Virus record (IMG/VR): IMGVR_UViG_3300043786_000470
Span: 1-40,658 of that record
Direction: 5' to 3' (one strand)
DNA length: 40,658 bases
From: a virus
Shown in pieces: positions 15,376 through 22,126 of the stretch. The translations under genes were made by a program, and so were the position numbers. A model generated the notes under the pieces. That model was not told the DNA's origin and made no database searches. It saw only the letters and a list, made by a program, of their open reading frames with translations. Positions within the stretch are counted from its first letter, which is position 1. Each line of letters begins with the position of its first letter.

Positions 15376-15621
15376 TTACTTAATTTTTAAGTATTCTTTT
15401 ACTAATTCTAAAAGGTATCTTCTTTTATCAATCAATGCCATTTTTTTAGTATAATTAAAATAATCCTTACCTCTTATTAACTTCCAGTCATGAACGGTTA
15501 ATTTTACTGAAAGTTTAAAAAGTTGTTTTTCAATTTTAGTTAGTAAATCGTTATGTTCTTTAATTTGTGAATTAAAAGCATTTAAAACTTTATCATAATG
15601 ATATAATTCTGATTCTTTCAT
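15376..15621 (-). CDS. hypothetical small helical protein
   Basis: 81 aa, basic, mainly helix (EHNDLLTKIEKQLFKL and KKMALIDKRRYLLELVKEYLKIK). AT-rich. It lies 7 bases after the 15629 gene and before a terminator. Family unknown; a small DNA- or protein-binding role is possible. Confidence 0.5.
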   Translation of the reverse strand: MKESELYHYDKVLNAFNSQIKEHNDLLTKIEKQLFKLSVKLTVHDWKLIRGKDYFNYTKKMALIDKRRYLLELVKEYLKIK

Positions 15622-15628
15622 GGTTTTG

Positions 15629-16363
15629 TTATTTTTTGTTTAAAACGATTCTCCAGACCGCCAACTTTTGCGCAATGATAATTGCTTTCTTTTTTCCTTC
15701 TTCTTCCACCCGATGCAACTGGGTTTTAAAATCAATGTAACTGTCAGCTTGTATCTTTTGTTTACTTGCAATGTCCTGAGCCTCTTCCCAAATGGCTCGT
15801 TTTTCCCCTTCGGCGTAACCAATTAACCCAGCCTCCATCGCTGCATCGTACCAATAGACGGGCACGTCTTCGTAGCTTTCACCCTTAAACCCTGAAAGCA
15901 TTTCGGGAAATTCTGCGTAAAACTTGCGCTTTGCTTCAACCTGTCTTTGTTCTTCTTCCATCTTTGCCCGTTTCTTTTCATCTTCCATATCAACGGTAAA
16001 ATAAACCTTTTGCCGCCAGTTGATATACGCGGTAAGGATTCGCCCAATAGCAGCCAAATCAACTTTGCCGTAAAGTTTATGATCATCAATGTTCAACTCT
16101 TGCCGTGCAAACTTTTCGAATGCCAGTTTAATTTCATCAACGGCAATTAATTTGTAAGTGGTAATAAACTGGGTCACCTCAACCAAATGTTCTGGACTTG
16201 CATCAATGCCGTACAGGGGAAGTATGTTTTTAACAACCTCGTTAATTTTGGGCAGGCTTTCAACGATACCCGTTTTAAAAAGTCTTTTTTCTCGATTGTC
16301 GATAACAAGTTGAATATCCTGTATCTTTTCCTCGATGTTCATTGCAATAGCTGGTAAATTCAT
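15629..16363 (-). CDS. hypothetical protein next to the replication initiator
   Basis: 244 aa. The N-terminal half is helical and ends in GKVDLAAIGRILTAYINWRQK (about 99-119); a charged coiled segment follows (about 127-150, EDEKKRAKMEEEQRQVEAKR), then a C-terminal helical part. It starts 13 bases after the initiator gene, so both are likely made from one mRNA. Position suggests a replication partner such as a helicase loader, but no Walker motifs are seen, so an ATPase role is excluded. Confidence 0.5.
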   Translation of the reverse strand: MNLPAIAMNIEEKIQDIQLVIDNREKRLFKTGIVESLPKINEVVKNILPLYGIDASPEHLVEVTQFITTYKLIAVDEIKLAFEKFARQELNIDDHKLYGKVDLAAIGRILTAYINWRQKVYFTVDMEDEKKRAKMEEEQRQVEAKRKFYAEFPEMLSGFKGESYEDVPVYWYDAAMEAGLIGYAEGEKRAIWEEAQDIASKQKIQADSYIDFKTQLHRVEEEGKKKAIIIAQKLAVWRIVLNKK

Positions 16364-16375
16364 ATACGTTGGTTT

Positions 16376-17359
16376 TTATTGTGTTTGATATTTCTTCATC
16401 GCCTCAGCCAAAAGCCTGTCAACTTCATCGTCATACGCCTTTTTCTTTGCAGCTGGTGAAGACGTTTGGTAAGCCGTGTATATTTTTCCCGCCTGTCCGT
16501 ATAAAATGGCTGGGGTGAAATTGGCTTTTAACCATTTGTCAGGCAAAGACCAGGCGGCTTGTAAAAATACTTTTAATGCTTCGGTTGTATCGTTATTCCT
16601 GTCAACTTTTTCAATCCAACGTAAAAGGTACACCATACCTCCAGCATCTTTGGGACTCATTATGTAATGACCCTTTTGATCCGTTGGATACGCCGCGCCT
16701 GATAACTGTTCAAAGGTTTGGCAGAACACGGTGAAAGCTTCGTATGTCGGATTGGGCTTGCGCTCGGCTTTGGGCTCGTCGGCTTTCTCTTTTTTCGGGC
16801 AATTTTTTTCTCTTTCTAAATGTGAGACTATACTAAAGGGATTAACCTTTTTATCACTTGTTTCACTTGTAACTTTTGTAAAATGAGAAAATTCATTTTT
16901 TTCTTCATCGGCTATAAATACTTTAGTATTTATATCTATACTATTATCTATTGTATTATTATTCTTAGTACTATTATATGTCGGATTTATTTCCGCTTTA
17001 AGTCGGATTTTTTTCCGAGTTGATTCGGATTTATTTCCGAGGTCTGTTTTTGAGCTATTCCAATTCTTACCTTTTTCTGTTATTAAGATACAATCTTTTT
17101 CCCCGAATTTTTGCCAATCAATAATTCCTTTAGATTGTAAAGACTTGTAAAGCCTATAAATAGTATCTGCCTTATCTGTTATTATTGGCATTTCATCAAT
17201 GGCTTTATTCCTACTTGCAAAAAACCAAGTTTGCCCGTTGACGTGTATTTGTTCCGCCCATGATGGAAGGGAGTAAATAAAACTAAACAAAGCGGCTTCG
17301 CTTAGGCTTAAATTCCATTCAATGCTATGAGTTTGGTCTATTGATATTGTGTATCTCAT
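16376..17359 (-). CDS. winged-helix replication initiator (DnaD/replisome organiser-like)
   Basis: 327 aa. Residues 1-95 look like a winged-helix DNA-binding domain (SEAALFSFIYSLP, then NKAIDEMPIITDKADTIYRL as recognition region, then SKGIIDWQKFGEKDCILITEKG as wing). Residues 100-190 are a low-complexity linker whose DNA contains three iterons and an AT-rich tract. Residues 200-327 form a helical C-terminal domain (TYEAFTVFCQTFEQL to EVDRLLAEAMKKY). This plan, binding domain plus origin inside the linker plus partner-binding domain, matches lambda O and Gram-positive phage replisome organisers. It would bind the iterons and recruit the host helicase. Confidence 0.7.
   Translation of the reverse strand: MRYTISIDQTHSIEWNLSLSEAALFSFIYSLPSWAEQIHVNGQTWFFASRNKAIDEMPIITDKADTIYRLYKSLQSKGIIDWQKFGEKDCILITEKGKNWNSSKTDLGNKSESTRKKIRLKAEINPTYNSTKNNNTIDNSIDINTKVFIADEEKNEFSHFTKVTSETSDKKVNPFSIVSHLEREKNCPKKEKADEPKAERKPNPTYEAFTVFCQTFEQLSGAAYPTDQKGHYIMSPKDAGGMVYLLRWIEKVDRNNDTTEALKVFLQAAWSLPDKWLKANFTPAILYGQAGKIYTAYQTSSPAAKKKAYDDEVDRLLAEAMKKYQTQ
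16908..16980. other. AT-rich tract beside the iterons, candidate unwinding element
   Basis: About 70 bases made almost wholly of A and T, with repeats such as TACTATTAT, lie directly beside the iterons and encode the Asn/Ile/Thr/Asp-rich linker of the initiator. Together with the iterons this looks like an origin with a DNA unwinding element. Confidence 0.6.
16981..17040. other. three iterons, candidate replication origin
   Basis: TCGGATTTATTTCCG at 16981, TCGGATTTTTTTCCG at 17003 and TCGGATTTATTTCCG at 17025 are spaced exactly 22 bp apart (about two helical turns). Each has arms CGGA and TCCG around a 6-bp centre. They lie within the initiator gene, over codons for about residues 107-127. 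Spacing that is not a multiple of 3 means the copies fall in different reading frames, so they are conserved as DNA, not as protein repeats. Confidence 0.8.
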
Positions 17360-17360
17360 T

Positions 17361-17843
17361 TTAGTCTATTTTATTAAGGTTTGCAAATTCTCCATGATAT
17401 TTTATAGCAGCCTCGTTATAAATTTTAGCAGCATCAATAGCATTATTAAAAGAACCAAGATGATAAGAAATATTATTGCTTCTTATTCTTGATTCAAATA
17501 CTTTATTATTTTTATGCCATGAAACACCCCTAAATCCTGTTTTATTACTAATAGATAATTTTTGATTTTTAATATTATCAGCATGAGTGCAATTTCTTAA
17601 ATTAACCTTTCTGTTATCTAATGTTAATCCATTAATATGGTCAACAACTAATCCTTTTATTGAATTCATTATTACGCGATGCATCAATAAACATCCAGCA
17701 TATTTTTTATTAATTCTTTCGTTTCTTACAGCGTAAAATTTACCATTTAAATTATTTGCATACCACTTCCATTGGTTCAAATAATCAAACATATCATCGT
17801 CAACGATGGCAACTTTTCCTTGTGTTAATTTAATTTCTTTCAT
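17361..17843 (-). CDS. HNH homing endonuclease with AP2 DNA-binding domain
   Basis: 160 aa. The HNH part has H55 (LLMHRVIM), D68-H69-x-N71 (VVDHINGLTLDN), then N83..N90 (NLRNCTHADNIKNQ). The AP2 domain follows (about 102-155): GFRGVSWHKN, then SYHLGSFNNAIDAAKIYNEAA. This is the usual layout of free-standing phage homing endonucleases. It starts as ATGA overlapping the upstream stop and ends 1 base before the initiator start, so it is inserted cleanly into the operon. Its DNA is AT-richer than the neighbours, a sign of mobile origin. It could cut initiator-region DNA of competing phages. Confidence 0.9.
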   Translation of the reverse strand: MKEIKLTQGKVAIVDDDMFDYLNQWKWYANNLNGKFYAVRNERINKKYAGCLLMHRVIMNSIKGLVVDHINGLTLDNRKVNLRNCTHADNIKNQKLSISNKTGFRGVSWHKNNKVFESRIRSNNISYHLGSFNNAIDAAKIYNEAAIKYHGEFANLNKID

Positions 17844-18130
17844 AATCCAAATAAGTTTGGAGCACTAATTTTCCATTGCTCAAGTTCTTCTTTAGTTGTT
17901 TTCATTGCATCTATAATACTGCCATTGCATTCTGGGTAATCTCGGCACATAAGCCAAATATCGCCCTTGACGGATTCATTGACTTGTATTTCTTTGTATT
18001 CATAAAATTCCATACAATGAATGCAAACGCAAGTATCAGATTGTTTTGGAATAGGATAAAAAGGAAAATTTTCTCTAAATAATTTAGTTCTTTCTTTCCC
18101 TTTGTAAGTGATGTAATTTTTGGGCATCAT
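17840..18130 (-). CDS. zinc-ribbon-like small protein, first gene of minus unit
   Basis: 96 aa from ATG at 18130 (MMPKNYITYKGKERT). An open frame reaches 18229, but that sequence is the promoter leader with two hairpins and a terminator, so the internal ATG is preferred. Cysteines are paired as CVCIHC (about 36-41) and CRDYPEC (about 63-69), a likely zinc ribbon. The last 25 residues form an acidic helix. As first gene after the control region it may be an early transcription regulator; no family is recognised. Confidence 0.6.
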   Translation of the reverse strand: MMPKNYITYKGKERTKLFRENFPFYPIPKQSDTCVCIHCMEFYEYKEIQVNESVKGDIWLMCRDYPECNGSIIDAMKTTKEELEQWKISAPNLFGL

Positions 18131-18134
18131 GATA

Positions 18135-18172
18135 AAATAAAAAATGCCCCAACAAGTGCAGTCGCTGGGGCA
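18135..18172 (-). terminator. leader terminator (second hairpin of kissing pair)
   Basis: On the minus strand TGCCCCA, a 14-nt loop and TGGGGCA form a 7-bp stem followed by TTTTTTATTTT, five bases before the first gene. This placement inside a leader is that of an attenuator. Its loop contains CTGCACT, the complement of a sequence in the loop of the hairpin at 18204-18232. Confidence 0.85.
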
Positions 18173-18232
18173 AGGTTGAAACAATGTAGGATTTGTTCCA
18201 TTTCCTTTGAAGGGCTGCACTCCGTTCAAAGG
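18135..18232 (-). ncRNA. candidate structured leader RNA with complementary loops
   Basis: The transcript from promoter copy D would begin near 18232 and run to the terminator: about 98 nt. Hairpin 1 (18204-18232) has an 8-bp perfect stem CCTTTGAA/TTCAAAGG and a 13-nt loop with AGTGCAG. Hairpin 2 is the terminator, with CTGCACT in its loop. The 7-nt complementarity allows a kissing interaction or an alternative fold. It could be an attenuator or a small RNA. No known riboswitch family is recognised. Confidence 0.6.
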
Positions 18233-18271
18233 ATATGTAAATATACAAAAAATTATTTACATTTTTACAAC
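18233..18271 (-). promoter_or_regulatory. conserved promoter/operator, copy D
   Basis: On the minus strand TTGTAAAAATGTAAATAATTTTTTG is followed by a -7-like TATATTTA (18245-18238) and ATTTACATAT. The TTG lies 22 bases before the -7 box, within the range known for Bacteroidota promoters. It is the first promoter of the minus unit. Confidence 0.7.
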
Positions 18272-18305
18272 CTTTTTCCTGAAATCAGGAACATGGTTAA
18301 AAATT

Positions 18306-18446
18306 GTGCAAGGGCTGGATTCGAACCAGCATAAACCCTTTGGTTGGTGTGATTTATTTATCTTCTTAAACAAGGTGTTCAGCCACTAACCAACATTGCC
18401 AAATCCTCTATTTTAAGTCGAGCGTCTACCATTTCGCCACCTTGCG
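18306..18446 (-). tRNA. tRNA-Leu(UAA)-like gene with expanded variable region
   Basis: On the minus strand: acceptor CGCAAGG pairs with CCTTGCA except for a C1-A72 mismatch; T8 and G9 follow; D arm GCG-AAATGGTAGA-CGC; anticodon loop CTTAAAA (anticodon UAA, Leu) with stem CTCGA/TAGAG, one mismatch; T arm GCTGG-TTCGAAT-CCAGC is perfect. The leucine-type D arm (GGTGGCGAAATGGTAGACGC) supports identity. The variable region is about 75 nt instead of 10-24, and folds into its own hairpin (GTTGGT/ACCAAC, GTG/CAC, TTGTTTA/TAAATAA). CCA is not encoded. Mismatches and a missing base 26 may mean decay or a tRNA-like element with another role. Confidence 0.45.
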
Positions 18447-18449
18447 CCA

Positions 18450-18457
18450 CAAAGATA
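18450..18457 (-). promoter_or_regulatory. TAnnTTTG -7 box for the tRNA-like gene
   Basis: TATCTTTG on the minus strand ends 3 bases before the acceptor stem, a perfect match to the Bacteroidota -7 consensus. No clear TTG lies at -33 (TTA only). Transcription would start at or just inside the tRNA 5' end. Confidence 0.55.
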
Positions 18458-18505
18458 AAAATAATTTTGTTAAAAATAATATTTAATTTATAAAATAAAA
18501 AAGTT

Positions 18506-18513
18506 TATATTTG
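18506..18513 (+). promoter_or_regulatory. TAnnTTTG -7 box of the plus-strand unit
   Basis: TATATTTG, a perfect -7 consensus, ends 4 bases before the ATG at 18518. The upstream 50 bases are nearly all A and T, with no good -33 TTG at usual distance. The start point should fall at or within a few bases of the ATG, implying a leaderless or near-leaderless mRNA. Confidence 0.65.
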
Positions 18514-18517
18514 CCCT

Positions 18518-19219
18518 ATGAACTACTTGATTATAACCTCAATTACTGGAAACAAAGACGTACTGGTTGACCCTAATACGACCTTTGATAATTGTACCTA
18601 TGTTGCTTTTGTCGATGAAGTTAACCATGACCTAAATGTTTGGAATCAAGTACAGAATCATCAGTTTAGCATGATTGACCCATTGAAGCATAGACGTAAT
18701 GCGAAGGCTGAAAAAATACTTTGCATTCCACAGGCTTTAAAGATTGACTTTGATTATATCATTTGGCATGACGGGACGCATCAACTGGCAATTCACCCCG
18801 AAGATATTATTAAGGAATACGGCGACGCTGATTTGTATGTTTTCCGTCACGCTCAAAGACGTTGTTTATACCAAGAAATAGCCGCCGTGCTTGAGGGAAA
18901 GTTAGACAATGAAGACCTTGTAAAAAGTCAAATGGAATTTTACCAGCGCGTTGGAATGCCGCCTTATTTTGGGCTATATGAAATGGGGTGCTATATCAGA
19001 AAGGTGAATCAAATTACGATTGATTTTGGTTTGGCTTGGTTTGAACAAGTATGCAAGTTTTCCAGCCGTGATCAGATTTCTTTTCCTTTTGTTCTTTGGA
19101 ACTACGAAGAAAAAATAAAGGTTGCAATCTTAAAAGGCAACTGTTCAAAATATATCGGGACGCCGTTTGAAAACGAGGGCAATAAATATTTTATAAACCA
19201 TGCAAACCACATCAAATAA
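18518..19219 (+). CDS. TOD1/MUCI70 (DUF616)-like glycosyltransferase
   Basis: 233 aa. It resembles the DUF616/TOD1 family: an N-terminal Rossmann-like strand (MNYLIITSITGNKD), LKHRRNAKAEKILCIPQAL (about 56-74), the acceptor motif YIIWHDGTHQL (about 80-90), FRHAQRRCLYQEIAAVLEGK (about 109-128) and GLYEMGCYIRK. D85 in the WHDGT motif could bind metal/sugar nucleotide. It is the first gene of the plus unit and its stop directly abuts the aminotransferase start (TAAATG). It likely transfers a sugar onto a phage or host glycan. Confidence 0.65.
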   Translation: MNYLIITSITGNKDVLVDPNTTFDNCTYVAFVDEVNHDLNVWNQVQNHQFSMIDPLKHRRNAKAEKILCIPQALKIDFDYIIWHDGTHQLAIHPEDIIKEYGDADLYVFRHAQRRCLYQEIAAVLEGKLDNEDLVKSQMEFYQRVGMPPYFGLYEMGCYIRKVNQITIDFGLAWFEQVCKFSSRDQISFPFVLWNYEEKIKVAILKGNCSKYIGTPFENEGNKYFINHANHIK

Positions 19220-20329
19220 ATGATACCATTATTTAAAGTAGCAATGAATCCAGAGGCATCAAAAGCCGTGGAAAAAGTTTTATTTTCGGGCTTTATCGGT
19301 CAAGGGGAAGTGGTGGAGGAATTTGAACGCCAATTAAAACAAAGCTTCAATAATCCTTACCTTGTTACCGTTAACTCTGGAACATCAGCCTTAATATTGG
19401 CATTGAGGCTTATTAAGGATAAACACCCCGAAAAGAAATACATTATATCAACTCCGTTGACTTGCACGGCGACCAACTGGGCAATACTTGCGGCTGGGTT
19501 TGAAATCATTTGGGCAGATATTGACCCGAACACTTTAAATATTTGTCCCTTATCGGTGGCAAAATCTGTTACTCCTTTGGTTGCCGCGGTTATGGTTGTT
19601 CATTGGGGAGGTGCAGCAGCAGACGTAAAGAAAATAAAGTCATTAACGGGACTTGATATTATCGAAGATTGTGCGCACGCCTTCGGTTCATACTATGAAC
19701 TCCCAGCCACTAAAGATGAAAGTACGTTGGTCGGCAACTCAGGAAATTACTGCTGCTTTTCCTTTCAAGCGATAAAGCACCTTACCACGGGTGACGGTGG
19801 ATTGTTGATTTTACCAAATGAAGAAGAATATAAAAAGGCAAAGTTACTTCGTTGGTATGGCATTGACCGTGAAGGTGACAGAAAGGATTTTAGATGCGAA
19901 GCACCGATAAACGATTGGGGTTATAAGTTTCATATGAACGACATAAACGCCGCCATCGGGATTGAGAATTTTAAAATATTTGGGGATAACGTCAGAAGAC
20001 ACCAAAATAATGCTGGGTTTTATGACTGGTGGTTAAATGAAAATAGTAGGTTTATAACCCCTTTATATTTTGACGAAGGCTCATCATATTGGATATATTC
20101 CATTCTGGTTGAGGACAGGGATAATTTTCAAAGGGCAATGAAAGACCGTGGCGTAATGACTTCTCAGGTACATGAGCGGAACGATTTACACCCGTGCGTA
20201 AAGCAATTTAAAACAGAACTACCAAACATTGAACAAGTGATTGGCAATTTGTCGAGCCTTCCAGTTGGTTGGTGGGTGACGGACGAGGACAGGGAATATA
20301 TTGTTAAACAGATAAAAAAGGGTTGGTGA
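19220..20329 (+). CDS. DegT/DnrJ/EryC1/StrS sugar aminotransferase
   Basis: 369 aa, full length for the family. The PLP-binding lysine is K186 in CFSFQAIKHLTTGDGG; D150 and H153 in IIEDCAHAFGS contact the cofactor; NSGTSALILALRL (about 52-64) is the phosphate-binding part. It makes aminosugars from a keto-sugar nucleotide (UDP- or dTDP-linked), with glutamate as usual donor. No partner dehydratase is seen in the phage, so the substrate would come from the host. Its stop TGA overlaps the SSB start as TGATG. Flanked by glycosyltransferase-like genes, it belongs to a glycan-modifying set. Confidence 0.92.
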   Translation: MIPLFKVAMNPEASKAVEKVLFSGFIGQGEVVEEFERQLKQSFNNPYLVTVNSGTSALILALRLIKDKHPEKKYIISTPLTCTATNWAILAAGFEIIWADIDPNTLNICPLSVAKSVTPLVAAVMVVHWGGAAADVKKIKSLTGLDIIEDCAHAFGSYYELPATKDESTLVGNSGNYCCFSFQAIKHLTTGDGGLLILPNEEEYKKAKLLRWYGIDREGDRKDFRCEAPINDWGYKFHMNDINAAIGIENFKIFGDNVRRHQNNAGFYDWWLNENSRFITPLYFDEGSSYWIYSILVEDRDNFQRAMKDRGVMTSQVHERNDLHPCVKQFKTELPNIEQVIGNLSSLPVGWWVTDEDREYIVKQIKKGW

Positions 20330-20712
20330 TGATTAAATTAATTGTAAGTGGTCGCGTCGGTCAGGACGCTGAGGTAAAAAATGTAGGCGATAATACCGTT
20401 TGTTCTTTTTCCGTAGCACACACGGAAAAGATTTACGGTGCAACTCCATCGGAAAAGACTATTTGGGTTACTTGCTCAATTTGGGGTGAACGTGGTGTCA
20501 AACTTGCGCCTCATATTGTAAAAGGTACATTCGTGGTCGTGGAAGGAACAGGCGGGGTGAATGGATACCTAAACAAGAATACTGGAGCAGCCGAAGCTGT
20601 TATTAGGTGTATGGTAAATTCCCTTGAATTTGGAGGCAAGCCAACAACTGGGGAAAATCCAAAGGTAACAGAATCAACGACATTTAAATCAGAATCAGAA
20701 TTTCCTTTTTAA
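20329..20712 (+). CDS. ssb: single-stranded DNA-binding protein
   Basis: 127 aa from ATG at 20329; an earlier TTG at 20323 is in frame, but the ATG overlaps the previous stop and matches the family's start (MIKLIVSGRVGQDAEV). It has the bacterial OB fold: VCSFSVAHTEK, TIWVTCSIWGERGVKLAPHIVKG and GTFVVVEGTGGVNGYLNK. The C-terminus is Ser/Thr-rich and ends SEFPF, close to the acidic tip (DDIPF) that recruits host repair and replication proteins. It is embedded in the sugar gene set, away from the replication unit. Confidence 0.9.
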   Translation: MIKLIVSGRVGQDAEVKNVGDNTVCSFSVAHTEKIYGATPSEKTIWVTCSIWGERGVKLAPHIVKGTFVVVEGTGGVNGYLNKNTGAAEAVIRCMVNSLEFGGKPTTGENPKVTESTTFKSESEFPF

Positions 20713-20713
20713 T

Positions 20714-20896
20714 ATGAATGCTGAAAGAAAAAAAGAATACAGGTTAACCATAAGCGATTATCAAAGAAAAAAGCATTTGGAATATCTCAGAAATAAATAC
20801 AATGCTTTATCACCAGAGAAAAAGGCTGAATTGCTTGCTAAAAGAAAAGCAAATTATCAAGCAAACAAACAAAAAAAGATTAATGGCATATTTTAA
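20714..20896 (+). CDS. Lys/Arg-rich small basic protein
   Basis: 60 aa, largely charged helix: ERKKEYRLTISDYQRKKHLE, then LSPEKKAELLAKRKANYQAN. It resembles the 90-aa protein at 12165 (shared Tyr/Lys spacing and an SPEKKA/TPEEKA motif). Probably binds nucleic acid. Starts 1 base after the SSB stop and overlaps the next gene by 14 bases. Confidence 0.6.
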   Translation: MNAERKKEYRLTISDYQRKKHLEYLRNKYNALSPEKKAELLAKRKANYQANKQKKINGIF

Positions 20897-21422
20897 CTAC
20901 GATATACCATCAAGTTATTATAAAAATAACATCGGTAAGACGTTATATAACACGGTGCTTACAATGAAGCCCAATATTATCATTGAGTTTGGAACATTGC
21001 ACGGTTATTCAGCCGTTGCAATGGCTCAAGCGTTAAGGGAATTAGACAGTGATGGTAAAATAATTTGTTACGATTTATGGAAAAAATACCCTTACAAAAA
21101 TGCTTCAATGGAAAGCACTAAGTCAACTATATATTCCTTAGGGTTGATGAAATACGTTGAATTAATTGAAATGGACTTTTACAACTGGATTCCACAACCT
21201 TTTGACTTGATGCACTTTGATATAAGTAACCATGCGGGGCATTTAAAGTATTTAAAAAACTTAATGGACGGATGGATGCACAAAGGGACAGTCTTGTTTG
21301 AAGGTGGTAGTAAAGAAAGGGACAAGGTCGAATGGATGAAAGATTTTCAACCTATCAATTCATCGGGTATTAACTTTATTACCATTAACGAGGACTTTCC
21401 TTCTTTATCCTTAATGCTATGA
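20883..21422 (+). CDS. class I SAM-dependent methyltransferase (Methyltransf_24-like)
   Basis: 179 aa from ATG at 20883 (MAYFNYDIPSS); an open frame reaches back to 20802 inside the basic-protein gene, but the later start fits the fold and spacing. Motif I is IIEFGTLHGYSAVAMA (about 32-47), with an acidic end of strand 2 in GKIICYDLW (about 58-66) and FDLMHFDIS (about 107-115). Such enzymes are often found beside glycosyltransferases and O-methylate sugars. The substrate cannot be read from sequence. It overlaps the next gene by ATGA. Confidence 0.72.
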   Translation: MAYFNYDIPSSYYKNNIGKTLYNTVLTMKPNIIIEFGTLHGYSAVAMAQALRELDSDGKIICYDLWKKYPYKNASMESTKSTIYSLGLMKYVELIEMDFYNWIPQPFDLMHFDISNHAGHLKYLKNLMDGWMHKGTVLFEGGSKERDKVEWMKDFQPINSSGINFITINEDFPSLSLML

Positions 21423-22123
21423 GGTTAGCCGTTGTCGCCTCAGGTTGGCACTTTCCTTTAGATTTTTATGAATCAGTTGCACGGCAAATCGTTGTCAAAG
21501 ATTGGGAGTACGATTTATTTTGCATCTCACACCGTGACCCAAAGTATTCAAAGGAGGAAAAAAAGGGATTGGCATTAAAGGAATTGGATACTATTCTTTA
21601 TAAAGAAATTGCAACCATTGAGCAGATTAAACAACTGGGCTGGAATTACAAAGAATACCCGAACACGGTTGGCGATTGGGGTTGTTCAAATCAATGGCTG
21701 GAGGAACACAATTTTACGGAATACGATTTGCTTCTTTTTACGCATGATGACAATTTTATTCATAACTACAAATGGTTTGGGAACATCATTCACTTTATGG
21801 ACGGCGATTGGGAAATCCTTTCCAATTCCTGTGGCGATCCTGTTGGTTGGCTTCGGGGAAGTTGCGAGTTCTTTAAGCCTTCTTTACTACAAAAGATTGG
21901 CGGCAAGTTTGATTTATCATTGGTGACCTTAAACAGGGAAGAAGAAGTTTATTCACCAGATAAATGGGTTGATATTTTTGATTGGAATAATACAGTACAC
22001 CCGTTGATGAAGTTTATATCGGAAAACAAAATAGTAGTTGGGCATCTGTCAAACACGTACAGGCATTCAATGTTTGTGTCCGAGGGTGAACGTGGATTTA
22101 TTTCCCCAATTTTAAAAAAATAA
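21419..22123 (+). CDS. putative glycosyltransferase (GT-A-like)
   Basis: 234 aa. An N-terminal strand-helix unit (MRLAVVASGWHFPLDFYESV) precedes DLLLFTHDDNFIHN (about 104-117), where HDDN is a candidate DxD-type metal motif. LRGSCEFFKPSLLQKIGGKFD is typical of the acceptor half of GT-A enzymes. Later parts are Trp/Asp-rich. It overlaps the methyltransferase by ATGA. Probably adds a sugar to the same glycan as its neighbours. Confidence 0.6.
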   Translation: MRLAVVASGWHFPLDFYESVARQIVVKDWEYDLFCISHRDPKYSKEEKKGLALKELDTILYKEIATIEQIKQLGWNYKEYPNTVGDWGCSNQWLEEHNFTEYDLLLFTHDDNFIHNYKWFGNIIHFMDGDWEILSNSCGDPVGWLRGSCEFFKPSLLQKIGGKFDLSLVTLNREEEVYSPDKWVDIFDWNNTVHPLMKFISENKIVVGHLSNTYRHSMFVSEGERGFISPILKK

Positions 22124-22126
22124 TAT

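Noticed and set aside
18131-18229. N-terminal extension of the zinc-ribbon protein up to 18229
   Set aside because: This stretch holds the promoter leader, two hairpins and a terminator; the ATG at 18130 lies just after them.
18306-18446. tRNA-like gene as a prophage attachment site
   Set aside because: No integrase or excisionase is present, and the tRNA is internal with no duplicated 3' end elsewhere in the window.
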